This document shows, piece after piece, positions 47,278 to 58,724 of a DNA stretch of 64,000 nt. Under the pieces are notes generated by a model. The model had not been told where the DNA came from and ran no database searches. It saw only the letters and a program-made list of their open reading frames with translations. This DNA comes from Neopestalotiopsis rosae. Lineage: Eukaryota; Ascomycota; Sordariomycetes; Amphisphaeriales; Sporocadaceae. Position numbers and translations under genes: made by a program. Location: the NCBI GenBank assembly GCA_023078685.1, contig JALGAS010000003.1, positions 2,170,001 through 2,234,000 of the forward strand. The letters run 5' to 3'. The first letter of the stretch is position 1. Each line of letters begins with the position of its first letter.

Positions 47278-49215
47278 TACATGTTAAACCGGACGAAGAG
47301 GGATCCCTGCGCTGAAGTAATCGTAATCGTGTACTTCTCCAGAGGTCCAAGGGCGGCAGTTTCGTTCCAGCTTCCAGGACAAACATTCGCACCAAATGTA
47401 GTGTAGATAGGCATTTTACAAAGAATGTCTGTACTCTGTTTGAGTCCTTGCAGGGAGACAACCGTGCTGTACATGCCTACCCACATACCTTACCTTCTTC
47501 GCGCATTGGGTCCTTCTCAAGCTGAGGTAGGATTTATTCAGCTCAAGTATAGTACAGCCAACATACTTGAGAATCCCCATGGACCTCGCATGAACATCGT
47601 CGCCCAGCTCGAGGTGACATTCGATTCATTCATTCAGCCATCCTCTACCCATCCAATCTTCTCTACAATCCGGCACCGCCAGCCCCGCGTTGATTCAGGT
47701 GGCAGTTCAATCTTTCCACGTTTGCACGGGTACCATTAGCTTATCGATTATACTATAACTGGCTTTGCTGGCCTACCAACCAAGTGGGGGATTTCAATCT
47801 ATCGCTGGCAGACCGCTGGGAGGACTCGAGTTTCGCCGGACGCCGGCCCCGCTGCCAGTCGGGAAGGAATGGAAACCCCCAGGCTCGCCAGGTGCTCTGC
47901 CCCCCCAGCCCACCCAAAGCCAAGCCATCGCCCGCCCGCCCGCCATCTGTTACCTACCCAGGTACTCTAGTACCCAGGGAAGCTTAATACCTAGCCAGTA
48001 AAAGGTGGGGCTCCCAATGGTGTGTCCCCATGCGCAGAACACTTTAAATTCTTGTCAAAAAATTTCACCTCTTGTCCGAAGGCCTTTCTCTTTCTTTCCC
48101 TTTTTTGGGTTGTGCGGCTGGTATAGACTCAGAATTGTTTCCCCTTTTGCTCTGATCCGACTTCCCTCACCGGAAAACTCCACGGATATTTTTATAAAAA
48201 AACAGAGTGTCAGTCTTGCCACAGAACAACCCAATTGCAATCGCTATCTCTCGCTCCAGCGTTCGTCTCTCTGTTCGCGGTTTCCTCACGGAAGCTGCTA
48301 CTTGGAGCCGCGGTGGGAGTATCGGACATTCATATTTTTATCACTTTGTTGTTATTTTTCTTCCTGTGATACTTGTGCAAGCAGGCACGAGTCAAGCGGG
48401 ACAGGGAAATGGTATATTTTCTGGCAGTGTGCAGGATTTTTCATCGCTTTGACATTTCTCGTCAAAATAATCTTTCGCCGGGGATCAGATTTTCACAGTA
48501 ACACGTGTAGATCCCGATGACCTGGCTGACTGACTTCTTGATGTTGCAATGGTGTATCTTTTGCCCCACGAGGCTTCGGATTGACTTGCCAGTTTCATGA
48601 CTGTCAGAGCTCGTAGATTTCTGTTTTCTCTTTTCCCTTCGTGAGATCCAATGTGAGATCACCAATCACCATGGACGTACGAATGAGTAGAGCCTTGGTG
48701 CCATGCAGTAGTCTACTGCAGCGCTCGCAAGGATTGTGACATGAAGTCGTCAGCTCTTGACCTTACCTGCGTCCCGAGCGCAGCCAATGAGGGCCGCTCC
48801 GCCAACTCTGTCAATATGATACTGCTTCCTCTGACATGCTGCTGGAGCCGAAGGATTGGTCCGCCGTCCTGTCAGTCTGCGAAATCAAGTTGCAGTGCAT
48901 TTGCTTTCGGCATGCGCTGCCATCGCATCCGGCGCTGGCAAGCTGGGCGAGCTGGGCATCTGGATGGACATGATTGTGCAGTAGCTATTGTAGATCTTGC
49001 CCTCCAGCCTCCAGCCTTCTCAATTAATACTCACTGCTAAAGAGAAAACTCTTCAAGAACACATCCATAGTGCTTGCATTAGAGGGTATAATAGAGCTTG
49101 CGATTTGATATCGTTATAGCCCCTCATATCAAGACTAACTAAGGTAAGACTGGAACCGCGGCAGGCGGCATATACGCAATCGGCAACTTCTCCGTTCGCC
49201 TTGTCACGTAGCCTT

Positions 49216-50571
49216 CTACTCGCCGGGCTCGTCACCAATCTTCTCCAGCTTGCCCATCTCACGCTTCTCGCCACTTTCTCCGATCAATCGCACGCGGTCC
49301 AGCCGCACCTTCTCGCCATCGCCGTCACCATCGACGACAAAAACGATAAGGCTGGTGATGTTCTGGAACCGCACAAAGCGTAGGTTGATCGAAGCAGTAC
49401 CCTTCTCGTTCCAGTCATCCTCTCCAATCTCGATCTCCTGGGTTGGCTGTATGTCATCTGCTTCATCGAAGCCGAGGTTGTGGGGACGGTTGGTAAACAG
49501 CTTGATTGTCTTGGGTCTCATGGGTATCTCATCCTCGTCGTCATCCTCGCCGGCCTGTGGTGGGAGAGATGTGATCTAGCACCTCCGTGTTAGCTACATG
49601 TGATCAAAGCTCGACCTTAGGAGTGTTTCTTTCATACCTGGATAGTGTGCAACTTGACAGCCGAATTGAAGGGAGTGAAGAGCAGTAGCTGCTCGTCAGT
49701 ATCGCTCTCTACCCAGTCCTTGCTCTCAGACGAACTGTTCTCCAGCGAGGAGGGCTTCGGCTTGTTGAACAGCGTTCGGACAGAGAACTCGTTTGAGTCA
49801 GCGTTCAGGAGCTCAAGACCCCGAATATCGATGATATCGGAAATGTCCGAGTATCCTCGAGGGAGATTGGCACCCAGCCACGTCATGCCACCATTGCCAC
49901 TGCTGCTGCTGCCCGCCTCTCCAGCGGTCTCGATCTCATTTGCAAGCTTCTCCAGTATAGTTTTGAGCTTGTTCGGGTCGGCACCCTTGACTTGCTCTAC
50001 TTTGTTACCATCGCGGAAGATGATGAACGTGGGAAGGCTCGTGACAGCGTAAGCTTTTGCAATGTCCTTGGCCTTTTCGCCTTCTGTGTTGATCTTTGTG
50101 AAAGTCGCAATGTTTGGTCTCGAAAGTTGCTGTGATAGCTGCTCGTAGAAAGGAGCGATCGACTTGCAAGGGCCGCACCAGTTGGCATAGACTGTGTTGT
50201 ATTTGTCAGCGCAACGTTGAATCTGTCAAAGTCATGAGAGGTGCTGTGGACGGGCTCGAGGCTGGGAGATTGTGGTTTCTTGTTTCCGCATCAAGTGTTG
50301 TACTGCCAGAATTCTAAGGGGGATCGAAAGGCCAAGTAATCTCCCATAGATATCCCCAGGATGCGGGCAACAACAGTGTCAGCCCGACAGGTTGAGGCGT
50401 TGAGAAGGCCGACTATTCATGCACGCATACCGACATGAAGAGGATGGCGGCGGGGTAGTTCGTAAAGGTGCAAAGTGGTGGCATTAACTTACAGTCGGCG
50501 ACAACAATGCGCGACTTGCTGAGCACTTCACTGAACTGCTCAGGCGATTGAATCTCGACGGTCTTCGACAT
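49216..50571 (-). CDS. Thioredoxin-PITH domain protein (TXNL1-like)
   Basis: Three exons (50493-50571, 49638-50191, 49216-49575) give 330 residues. Intron 1 is 301 bp, with a CTGAC branch and an ACACAG acceptor, and splits the Phe codon before YANWCGPCKS. Intron 2 is 62 bp. The N-terminal thioredoxin domain has the active site WCGPC at 31-35 and the cis-Pro segment VTSLPTFIIFRDG. The C-terminal PITH domain starts near residue 145 (WLGANLPRGYSDISDIIDIR) and contains LNADSNEFSVRTLF, LLLFTPFNSAVKLHTIQ, RPKTIKLFTNRPHNLGFDEA and LRFVRFQNITSLIVFV. PITH proteins bind the proteasome: human TXNL1 sits on the 19S lid as a redox-active cofactor. A cytosolic proteasome-associated oxidoreductase is therefore likely. 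Divergent from the methyltransferase, 0.6 kb away. Confidence 0.93.
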
Positions 50572-51180
50572 CTTGGCGGCGCGACGTTCTGTGATGTTGT
50601 GAGCACAAGACGGGCGACTTCCTGAGCTTGGGACACTCTTCAGAAGGCAACAGAAGGATGATGTCGCTTTCGACAATTGGGCGATCCCTGTCAGGCACAA
50701 ACTAGTGTTGACTAGAAGTGGCCTAGCGCGGTCTCTGCCGTGGTGCCCCGCGATGACATCTTATCGCAACTGGTCAATGGATGGACGTACAGCGCAGGCT
50801 TCAATGTTTGGGAGGTGTGCTATGTTTGTCAAGCAACAAATTACTTTGATGTAGACATCACTAATGTCTCTTTGATCTTGAACGGTCTGATGGTTTCCTA
50901 CATAGATATTGGCATTCTTGAGTATATACAACAAGCATGAACAAGTTTCTCATTTCCGCCCTTCATATTCCGTGTTATTACCATCTTGATGTGCCCTGCA
51001 TGATGGACTGGACCGGCATCTTCTCTGCATTAGACACACCTTTTGGGAGCACTTCCCCAACTTTGCTGCTCCAAGAGGCTCACCTGCAATAGCTTTCAAC
51101 ATAGATAAAACGTGCGCACCCAACTCAACCCCAACCACAAGGAGCCAGTTTCGAGTAGAAAAACTCAAATCCAGTCTAAA
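50572..51180. promoter_or_regulatory. Bidirectional promoter between TXNL1-like and methyltransferase genes
   Basis: This 609-bp spacer separates two divergent ATGs and must hold both promoters. No coding feature is seen. Confidence 0.5.
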
Positions 51181-52295
51181 ATGTCTAGCCAAACCCCAGT
51201 AAACGGCGAGAGCAAGTCTCATCCTGGAGATGAGCATAATGTTCCTGATTATGAAGCTCACGGTTCCTTTGCATCGCTAAAGGAGAGGATTCAACTACAC
51301 TACAATGTCGCCTCCGACTATTATTACTCTCTGTGGTACTTGCCATGCTAGATCATTTGACTGTGGTATTTAGGCACGACCGCTGACAATCGTTAGGGGC
51401 CAGCATATCCATCACGGGTACTGGAAGTCACCAAATGAGACCAAAGAGGAAGCACAGGTTAACCTCATCCAGTATCTCCTTGAGCTGTCCTCACTGCCGA
51501 CGTCAAGTAATGTGCTCGACGTGGGATGTGGCATTGGAGGCACGTCTCGGTATCTGGCGAAAGAGCGGGCTTGTAATGTGACGGGCCTCACGATAAGTGG
51601 CAAACAGGTCGAAATAGCAAAGCGATTGTCGCTTGCTGAAGCCCCGAGTAATGAAGAGACAAAACCAGCATCATCTAGTGAAACCATCCAACTGCCCCCG
51701 GGCACTGTTCGCTTTGTTGAGCTGGATGCGGAGACGATGCTTCAATATTTCAAGACTACCGGAGATAAGCCAAGAGATGGCTTCGATTGCGTTTGGATTT
51801 CCGAGGCTCTTTCCCATTTCCCCAACAAACCACTCTTCTTTGAATCCTCGTTTGCTCTACTTGCGAGTGGTAAATCATCTCGGCTCGTCATTGCCGACTG
51901 GTTCAAGGCCCCCGGCTTGAGCCAAGAGCAGGATAAGGCAGATATAAAGCCAATCGAGGATGGCATGCTTTTGCCGCCCATGTGCACAGCCGACGAATAC
52001 GTCAAAATGGCAGAAGATGCTGGCTTTAAAGTACACAAAGGGCCAGTTGATATAAGCAAGGATGTGGCCAAGACTTGGTGAGTTTCCACGTCTTCACTGG
52101 AACTTGACTTGGCCGAACATGCTAACGTAAGAAAGGGATATATCGTGGTCCCTAGTATCATCGCCCTCCCTATGGGCTTTTGCGCTGTCTTGGGGCCGAG
52201 ATGGTTTGGCATTCCTCCAGGCCTTTCGAGCCATGAGAAGGGGATTTGCCAATGGAACCTTCAGATATGCACTGATCGTACTGGAGAAGCCTTGA
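51181..52295 (+). CDS. SAM-dependent methyltransferase (class I, tocopherol/sterol MT-like)
   Basis: Three exons (51181-51335, 51397-52077, 52136-52295; introns of 61 and 58 bp with CTGAC and CTAAC branches) give 331 residues. Both introns split Trp codons (TG|G). The N-terminus carries LKERIQLHYNVASDYYYSLWG and HHGYWKSPNETKEEAQ, typical of the gamma-tocopherol and small-molecule C/N-methyltransferase group. Motif I is VLDVGCGIGGTSRYLA (91-106), followed by VTGLTISGKQVEIA and the acidic-loop region FVELDAETM. Post-I motifs are FDCVWISEALSHFPNK and SRLVIADWFKAPG. The C-terminal helix region is DISWSLVSSPSLWAFAL. No targeting signal is evident. The substrate is unknown: a small hydrophobic metabolite or amine is plausible, and there is no biosynthetic cluster around it. 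Confidence 0.88.
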
Positions 52296-54186
52296 TCAAA
52301 CTTTTATGTCCCGGACAGGGAATACCTGTCTCATTTTTAGGTGCGCCATGTGTAAAATGTGTAGACAAAACACTGCAAATTTGACTGTATGGTTCTTTGG
52401 CAATAAAATTTGGGTTCACGTGCAATATGGATATTGATGTGCTAGACCAACGTCTCGCTTTCTTTCGACAGCGGGAGGTAGCAGCGGCAACAGCGCAAGA
52501 GACGGTTGTAGTGCCCTCGAACTAGTGTGTGTCTATATCGTCCCTACCTGTGTACATATTTTGTACTTCTGATCCACTATAATCGAACACTTGGCTGTAT
52601 GTCAATGGATCGGACACACAGACTGCTCATGTTCAATTAGCGATGCATATTGGCACGTCCTCCGATTCAATCAGACAGTTTCATAAGGTCAAACCAAACA
52701 GGACACACAGAAGTAGGAAAAGCAATACTTTGACCACCGCCTCAAGTTGGGCAATTCTCATTATGCCTGTCTCACGCTATGATAATTGACGGCAAATAGG
52801 ATTTGGCCGGCAGATGGGCAGCACAGTCAAGGTAGCAACCTTGAATCAATGAGGCGTTGAACGCTGCTCCAATACAGAGTACATGCTCTTTGACTGGTTT
52901 GACTGGTTGACTGGTTGACTGGTCCAATTATCCAGGCTCTTATTGGCGTTGGATTGGGCATGCATGTCTTTGCTCTACTGTAGCACACTGTCTGTATACC
53001 TACCCGAGCTATGCCGAGCTCCCGCCTGCATCCAGTGTGATGATCTGGCTTGCTGCTACTGCACCCTAGGGCGGTGACTTGTTCGTTGCTGACAGCCTTT
53101 GTCCTTGCGTGGAAGGGAAGAAACTGCAGCTTCCAAGGAAACCGCTGAACTCGCAGGAGCGCTACCTTACCTAGCTTCAGCAGGGGCAAAGATAGTAGAA
53201 GGGAAAAAAGAGAATGAAAAAATCTTCTCGAGAGTCGTGACCATCTTCCTCTCCTCCTCTTTTCTCTTACATCGCCTCTTCCACCTCAGCTCGTCTTGTT
53301 TCGATAGCTGAGGGAGGCAATAGGAAACATCGACTAGGAAGGAGGAAGCACAGGCAGAATTGTTTGTCTGCCTGTGTTCTTCCACCCCACCTACCATACC
53401 TGAAGCCACCAGCGGAACTTCAGCGCAACTTGCAAACAGCAGGCAGTAAATTCCAGCACGGTCAGGGGTCCTGCTAGCGCACCCATTTTTACTGTGCGAC
53501 GCCTAGGGGCCCGGTGCTTCAAGCCATTGAAACGTGAGTATTCGCACTATGATTTGCTCTCCCCCAGAAGCCAAGCAAAAAAGGACAGAGCAATGCAATC
53601 TGTTATCGCGAGCGCCATCTTCGACTTTTCGACCTTTACAGCAAGCTGCTACAGAGATCCTGCACGAGTGCATTCACACGCAAAAACTCCATTCATTCAA
53701 ACATTCACTTGCACTGCATTCATTACGTCGCTCAAGTTTTTAGTGACTTAATCTGACACCCCCCTTTCCAGCTTGCGTACACAAGTGGAAGTGTCCTTCT
53801 AATAAGAAAGCGCCATTCGTAAGCTAGCAGCAGCAGCCCCCTTTCTCTGGTCTGGCACCGTGGCTTTTTTTGGCTGCAACTACCCAAAATTTTTGTCAAT
53901 CCAAAGACGCAGGGCAACGTTTTCTAACCTTGAGGCTTGTTGACAGATAACCTTTTCTCTCTCGTCCTTTCAACGACATAGAGCCTCCGTCTCGGATACT
54001 TGGGTCTGTCAAGGCTGCGAGAACATCCATCTTTCGACTACCATTCATTTGATCTCCACAGAACTTTCGACTCCTTACCTCGTACAAACCTGTCATTGCA
54101 GCATCACCATACGTGGTCCCTTTCCGCAACAACAATTATTCTCGACTCCCTAATATTACGGTCAAGCACACAGTAGTTTCATCACA
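52296..54186. other. Intergenic region and PRA1 promoter
   Basis: No supported gene. A (TTGACTGG)n minisatellite lies near 52.9 kb. Pyrimidine-rich stretches at 53.2-54.1 kb look like the PRA1 gene's promoter and 5' UTR. Confidence 0.45.
52890..52923. repeat. TTGACTGG minisatellite
   Basis: Four near-perfect tandem copies of an 8-bp unit (TTGACTGG), the first spaced by one extra T. Confidence 0.7.
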
Positions 54187-54717
54187 ATGGCTCGCATTCA
54201 GATCCCCCTCGACGCCTTGACGTCGCGCCTCAACATTGGCGACCGCTTCGATGGATTCCGCAACACCTCTCTGTCTAGCAGATTCTCGAACCTGCGCCCC
54301 GTCGGCGAGTTCCTCGACTTCAAGCGTCTGTCCAAGCCTGCCAACTTTTCCGAGATGCAGTCGCGAGTCAACTACAACATTGGTCAGTTCTCGAGCAACT
54401 ACATGGTCGTCTTCTTCATTCTCAGCATCTACGCCCTTGTCACGAGCCCGCTTCTGCTGTTCGATATTGTCCTGCTTTTTGCTGGTCTGTGGATTCTCGG
54501 TCGCCTGAACGGTCAGGATCTCGTCATCGGAACCTTCCGAGCTACTTCCTCGCAGCTCTACACCGGTCTGTTTGTCACTGTTGCCATTCTTGGTCTCATT
54601 GCCCCGACTTTCAGCACGGTTCTTTGGCTGCTTGGTGCTAGCGGTGTTGTCATTATTGGACACGCCGCACTTATGGACAAGCCTATCGATGAGGCTTTTT
54701 CTGGGGAGGCGGTCTAG
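54187..54717 (+). CDS. yip3: PRA1 family protein (Yip3-like prenylated Rab acceptor)
   Basis: Intronless frame of 176 residues starting MARIQIPLDALTSRLN. PRA1/Yip3 proteins sit in ER-Golgi membranes and act on prenylated Rab GTPases. Family features are RPVGEFLDFKRLSKPANFSE, the RVNYNIGQFSSNYMVVFFIL segment, and two hydrophobic hairpins: FFILSIYALVTSPLLLFDIV with LFAGLWIL, then GLFVTVAILGLIAPTFSTVL with LLGASGVVIIGHA. The tail is DKPIDEAFSGEAV. Length and layout are standard for the family. The stop is only 26 bp upstream of the next open frame on the same strand. Confidence 0.93.
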   Translation: MARIQIPLDALTSRLNIGDRFDGFRNTSLSSRFSNLRPVGEFLDFKRLSKPANFSEMQSRVNYNIGQFSSNYMVVFFILSIYALVTSPLLLFDIVLLFAGLWILGRLNGQDLVIGTFRATSSQLYTGLFVTVAILGLIAPTFSTVLWLLGASGVVIIGHAALMDKPIDEAFSGEAV

Positions 54718-54743
54718 GTGGTCGGCCGCGAGCTCCCAAACAT

Positions 54744-56000
54744 GTGCCCCAATGGGGAAGACCATCGAGGCGTGAGAGGAGAAGTTGGGCGCCTCAAGAG
54801 GGGGTACACGAGTATTGGGCTTCGGGGCAAAGAGTGGAGGAGTTGGACAGTGATGATACGGATACACAAGGCGCCGGTCTGGCGCGATCTGGCAATAGAC
54901 GGTTTGCCAGTGATCCCCTACGTTTTACAGGGGTTGATTTGAGCAGAGACGGACGACAACGGAGAGTTTATGCACACAGCGAAGAGGACGAGTCTACGGA
55001 GGAGGATACAGAGGCGAGCTCTGACCAAGACAGTGAAGTCGACGATCCCGCTACATTAGAGCTGGATAATGCTCTCGTGCAGTCTGCGCTTTCTAGGATA
55101 CGAAGAGCACAGGAGAAGGGCAAACAAGACGTCAAATTGAGCAAGGAGGAATTAAGGGCGCTCGAGCGCAGACGCAAGCGACTCGAGCAGGAAGCGAAAG
55201 CTAGGCAACGACAGGCTTCTGGTGGGAGCGACAGGCGGAGAAAAGAACCACGAATTGCTGTTCCCCTATCACAATTCGACGCGCCACCTTCGCATAACAC
55301 AAGATCGAGCGCTGCGAGGTCGGATGACGCTCTTCCGCGACATCCATCTCCAGCTGCAGTAAATACCCAAGGACGCACCCCACCAATGGGCCTCTTCCCG
55401 CCCTCGAGCGGCCCCCGGACTCGACCGCGATCAGCAACTTCATCTTCTCATCGACAATCTGGTAATTCATCGCCATTTGAGTACAGTTATGTAAACACGC
55501 CTCCGACCCAGCAACGACAGGTATCAGGCTCATCTACGCGATCATCGTCATCCCATCTCCCATACCCAGAGGACGTTGAATGGCGGCCTGCTTCATCTTC
55601 TTCTCGCGATTCGAGAGATGTTCGAGATCCGTTTGCCTATCAGACATCGGGGCCGCGTGCACCACCCATTCCATCTGGCGCTGCAGCCGCTAGACAATTC
55701 TGGATGGGATCTCAGGGCGCATATGGCCACGGTCCTCGCGGACCTGTCCCGGTCGCAACCCGAGGCGCCCCTGGTACGCCTGGTAGCGAGACTAGTTCAG
55801 GGGGTGACGGCGACACGACAAGTGACGATCTCGGCAATGGTGCCCATATTACGAGGTCACGAACTAGAACCCCAGATGCTGCCATAGTCGTGGAGGAAGC
55901 ATCGCCATCCCCAGAGCGTGAGAGACAAAAAAGCAAACGATCTTCGCCTGCCAAGCGGAAACCTGTTGGTGGAGGCGGAAGAAGACGGAAAAAGAATTAG
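54744..56000 (+). CDS. Basic low-complexity protein, 5' end unresolved
   Basis: The open frame runs 418 codons to a TAG, but no in-frame ATG lies near its beginning; the first is deep inside, at MGLFPPSSGP. Coding character is clear: VEELDSDDTDTQGAG, SGNRRFASDPLRFTGVDLSR, an acidic Ser/Glu/Asp stretch, ALVQSALSRIRRAQEKGKQD, a charged helix LSKEELRALERRRKRLEQEA, then RIAVPLSQFDAPPS, SPFEYSYVNTPP and a very basic C-terminus (KRSSPAKRKPVGGGGRRRKK). The tail could be a nuclear localisation signal. I do not know the function. The true start may be in an upstream exon, may be the GTG at 54744, or may have been lost: the nearby ATG (54742-54744) is two bases out of frame. Together with the tight spacing to PRA1, this makes the gene model uncertain. 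Confidence 0.65.
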   Translation: MPQWGRPSRRERRSWAPQEGVHEYWASGQRVEELDSDDTDTQGAGLARSGNRRFASDPLRFTGVDLSRDGRQRRVYAHSEEDESTEEDTEASSDQDSEVDDPATLELDNALVQSALSRIRRAQEKGKQDVKLSKEELRALERRRKRLEQEAKARQRQASGGSDRRRKEPRIAVPLSQFDAPPSHNTRSSAARSDDALPRHPSPAAVNTQGRTPPMGLFPPSSGPRTRPRSATSSSHRQSGNSSPFEYSYVNTPPTQQRQVSGSSTRSSSSHLPYPEDVEWRPASSSSRDSRDVRDPFAYQTSGPRAPPIPSGAAAARQFWMGSQGAYGHGPRGPVPVATRGAPGTPGSETSSGGDGDTTSDDLGNGAHITRSRTRTPDAAIVVEEASPSPERERQKSKRSSPAKRKPVGGGGRRRKKN

Positions 56001-56427
56001 ACGATCACATGACATGCAATGTTCTTGAGCACGGCTCGACTCCTGTATACCCAGACCGATAGACTTGATACTTCAACGATGTATATGCTTTCTGCTTTAT
56101 GCCTGATCCGTTTTGCCGTCGAATCTAGTCATCCTGATTGTACACTGCATTTGCGAAAGCGCTCCCCTCTCTAAACAAAAGTAATTCAATTTTCCTATAA
56201 TCATAACCATAAAATTTTTAAACAGCTGGGTATCCCGAACCAACATTGTCGTCATCTGCTCATGATTTTTATCTGCCCCGTGATCCGTCATTGGCCAGGA
56301 AGATCGACTCCGAACCAGGATCCAATCCCGCCAGCCAGGTCAAATTTCCCACCCATATTGCCCCAAGCGAATAATATCTATCTTATCATGAAAGCAACGT
56401 TTTAGAATCAAAAACTGCCCCCAACGT
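56001..56427. other. Convergent 3' intergenic region
   Basis: AT-rich space between the stop of the basic protein gene (plus) and that of the one-TM protein gene (minus). No gene. Confidence 0.45.
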
Positions 56428-57200
56428 CTACCAAAACATCTTCGTCACGCCTTTGACGAAGCCATCACCCCAACCGTCATCTTCGTACGCTGACCGGCGC
56501 GCCCACGCCACGCCGCCGTCTCGTCCACGCTCGACGTGAACGGTACCGGAGCCGCCCATACCACTGGCCATGCGAACCGCCTCGCCGACCAGACCGGCGC
56601 TGCCGCCCCCGGCCGTCCTGGCGGCAATGCCGAGCATGCGCTCGAGGCCCGGCGGCAGGCGGAGCCCGAAGCGGGCCAGGAGGGCGGTGAGCGCGCCGCC
56701 CGTGATGAGGGGCATGATGACTAGCATGAAGACCTTCATGGGGTGCTTCTTGGCATAGTAGATGAGGTCGCGAAGTAGTCGCTTGAGCTGCTTATACATG
56801 CGCTGCACGAAATTGGAGCGCGGCGACCGCTTATAGTAAGAGGACGAACGGCCTTTATTTTACCAGGGGCCAAAGTCAGCATAACTATTCTTGAAGTATT
56901 ATGATAAAAAGACAAGGCACAATAAAACTCACCTAGCCCAAAGAAACTTCGGGAGCTGCTGTTGCCCAAATTGAAGAAGGATCCCCGCGAGGCATTGTGT
57001 TTGTTGTAATGGCTGCTGTGCTGGTCAAAGCCAAAGAAGTCTCCCAGATGATTTGCGGATTTGGAGTGTCTATGCCGGGATCGAGAGCGGGACCTTGATC
57101 GCTTGTGCTTGTGAGAGGATGAGGATTTGTGGTGATGGTGCTTGCGAGACGACTTTCCCGAGATGACGGAAGCCCCGTCCCAACCATCGAAGAAACCCAT
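56428..57200 (-). CDS. His/Ser/Lys-rich one-TM hypothetical protein
   Basis: Two exons (56933-57200, 56428-56852) joined across an 80-bp intron (donor GTGAGT, CTGAC branch, AAAG acceptor; phase 1) give 230 residues. The N-terminus MGFFDGWDGASVISGKSSRK leads into a HHHHKSSSSHKHKRSRSRSR tract and Ser/Asn/Phe-rich sequence (FFGFDQHSSHYNKHNASRGS, SRSFFGLGRSSSYYKRSPRS). A basic amphipathic stretch (QLKRLLRDLIYYAKKHPMK) precedes one hydrophobic segment (VFMLVIMPLITGGALTALLA). The Gly-rich, Arg-containing C-terminus ends DGFVKGVTKMFW. From general recall, it resembles a fungal family with a conserved YYAKKHPMKVFMLVIMPL core, of unknown function. The single TM suggests an organelle membrane. Confidence 0.72.
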
Positions 57201-58724
57201 GGTGAATTTCTCTCTCAGCTTTGCGACGATTGTCTTTCTTTCTTTCCTTAGACGATGCCGAGCACAATTGGACTATAATGAAGAGCAATAGCTGCCTGGG
57301 ATAACCTGGTCAAGACAGCCACCCTTCAAGAGACCCTCTATGAACTTCGGGTGGGTAACGTATATAATAAAAATGAATCGTGTCTTGATGAGAAGTCTGC
57401 TCTTGTCAAAAAGCAGGGAATAGTAAGAGCTTGGAATGCCTCTTCCTTGATCCAATGACACGGCACGAAAAAGCTCGGGCGCGCGGGAACGCGAGTCGTG
57501 AGTCAATTACTCGCAGGTAAAAGACTCCACTATGGAGCAATGGAGCTCTGGCTGGGCTGTAGGGGTGGGAAAAGCACACGACTTTGATCCACGATCGTCC
57601 TGCAGCTGTGGCTCGAACGAGGCAATCAAGCAAAACAGTTACGGGCGACCCAAAGGTGTGCAGAACAGGCGACCTCGGTGGAGTATATCGTTGTGGGTGA
57701 CTGGAGAAGCTTTGGGTCTCAAAGCATGAGTCGGCTCGTCTAGATCGTTACTTCGCAGCGTAGGAACGCATGCAAGACAACCCTCTTACGTGTTGGTAAT
57801 TCGTCTTGTGGTGTAAGAAGACTGTTTGACGTGTTCTTATGAGGGCACAACAGTGACTGTTCGCCTTTGGTTCCTGACCTTTTTTTGACAACAAAGTCCC
57901 AGGTGAGGTGAGAAGGTTATGCAGGTGGAATGTGATTTGATCAGAGCAGAATATTGGATCCGCGAAGATGCAGCAAGTATTGTAGCAGTGCCGTTGCTTG
58001 CCAGGGGGGTCATATCCTTTTCTTTCACCGACAATTGGAGTGGCTGGCAAGACAGACAAGACGGGATTCAATTTTTGTGAAAGGCAGTGGTTGGAAGGCT
58101 GGAGTTGGACGACCACGGCCGGGTCTACTGCCGTCGCGGGCTGGTCTCTCTTGGACCCCTTGCGATCGCCGCAGCTACTGCAGCCCCTCAGCGAATGCAG
58201 CGGGTTCTGTTTTGAGTATAAGGCCGCCCAGAAGGGAATTTCCTATGGATTTTCGATGGGATTTTCGGGTGGAGCGATTACGGGCAGATGCTGGGCCCCA
58301 GTTTGAACGGCCCCCATTCTTGGCCTTGTCTTGTCTCTCTGCTGTATGCTCGGAGGTAAAGAGGGCAGGTCGAGCCAGAGACGGACCAGTGCGCATTCAG
58401 GCACACTCCAACGCACAGACCAGAAAAATGGAATGTCATTCCTCATTGTGGCGTCTATCGATACAGAACATTCTAGCCACGTTTCACCTCCCTCTGGCTG
58501 CCTCTTACAAGCCACATATATGACGTCTCTGTCCATACACGTTCATACATCCCACTCTCCAACTTGCCCATAGGGAGGACAGACAATCAATACCTTGGCG
58601 ATTTGAGTCCTTTGGCTGGCTATTGTTACCTTATTTCTCTTCCTCCTACGACTTACACTGGTCACTCCTACGAAATCATCTCCTCGCTGCTTTTCCACTC
58701 TTCCCCAGAGTCAGGGCGGTAAAA
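57201..58724. other. Divergent intergenic region
   Basis: Promoters of the one-TM protein gene (minus) and of the J-protein gene (plus). Several short frames near 58.0-58.5 kb have no domain support. C/T-rich sequence precedes the J-protein ATG. Confidence 0.45.

Larger units (their letters stand above)
45248..49215. other. 4-kb gene-poor region with simple repeats
   Basis: No supported gene. It holds a GTAA microsatellite (46.2 kb) and a GGGAT pentamer array (47.23 kb). A C/T-rich promoter-like stretch at 47.6-48.4 kb has an open frame (48005-48520) without domain features. A short unspliced or non-coding transcript from this stretch cannot be excluded. Confidence 0.4.

Noticed and set aside
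48005..48520. 171-codon plus-strand frame with hydrophobic stretches.
   Set aside because: Pyrimidine-rich DNA gives Phe, Ser, Leu and Cys by composition alone. No signal peptide or domain could be supported.
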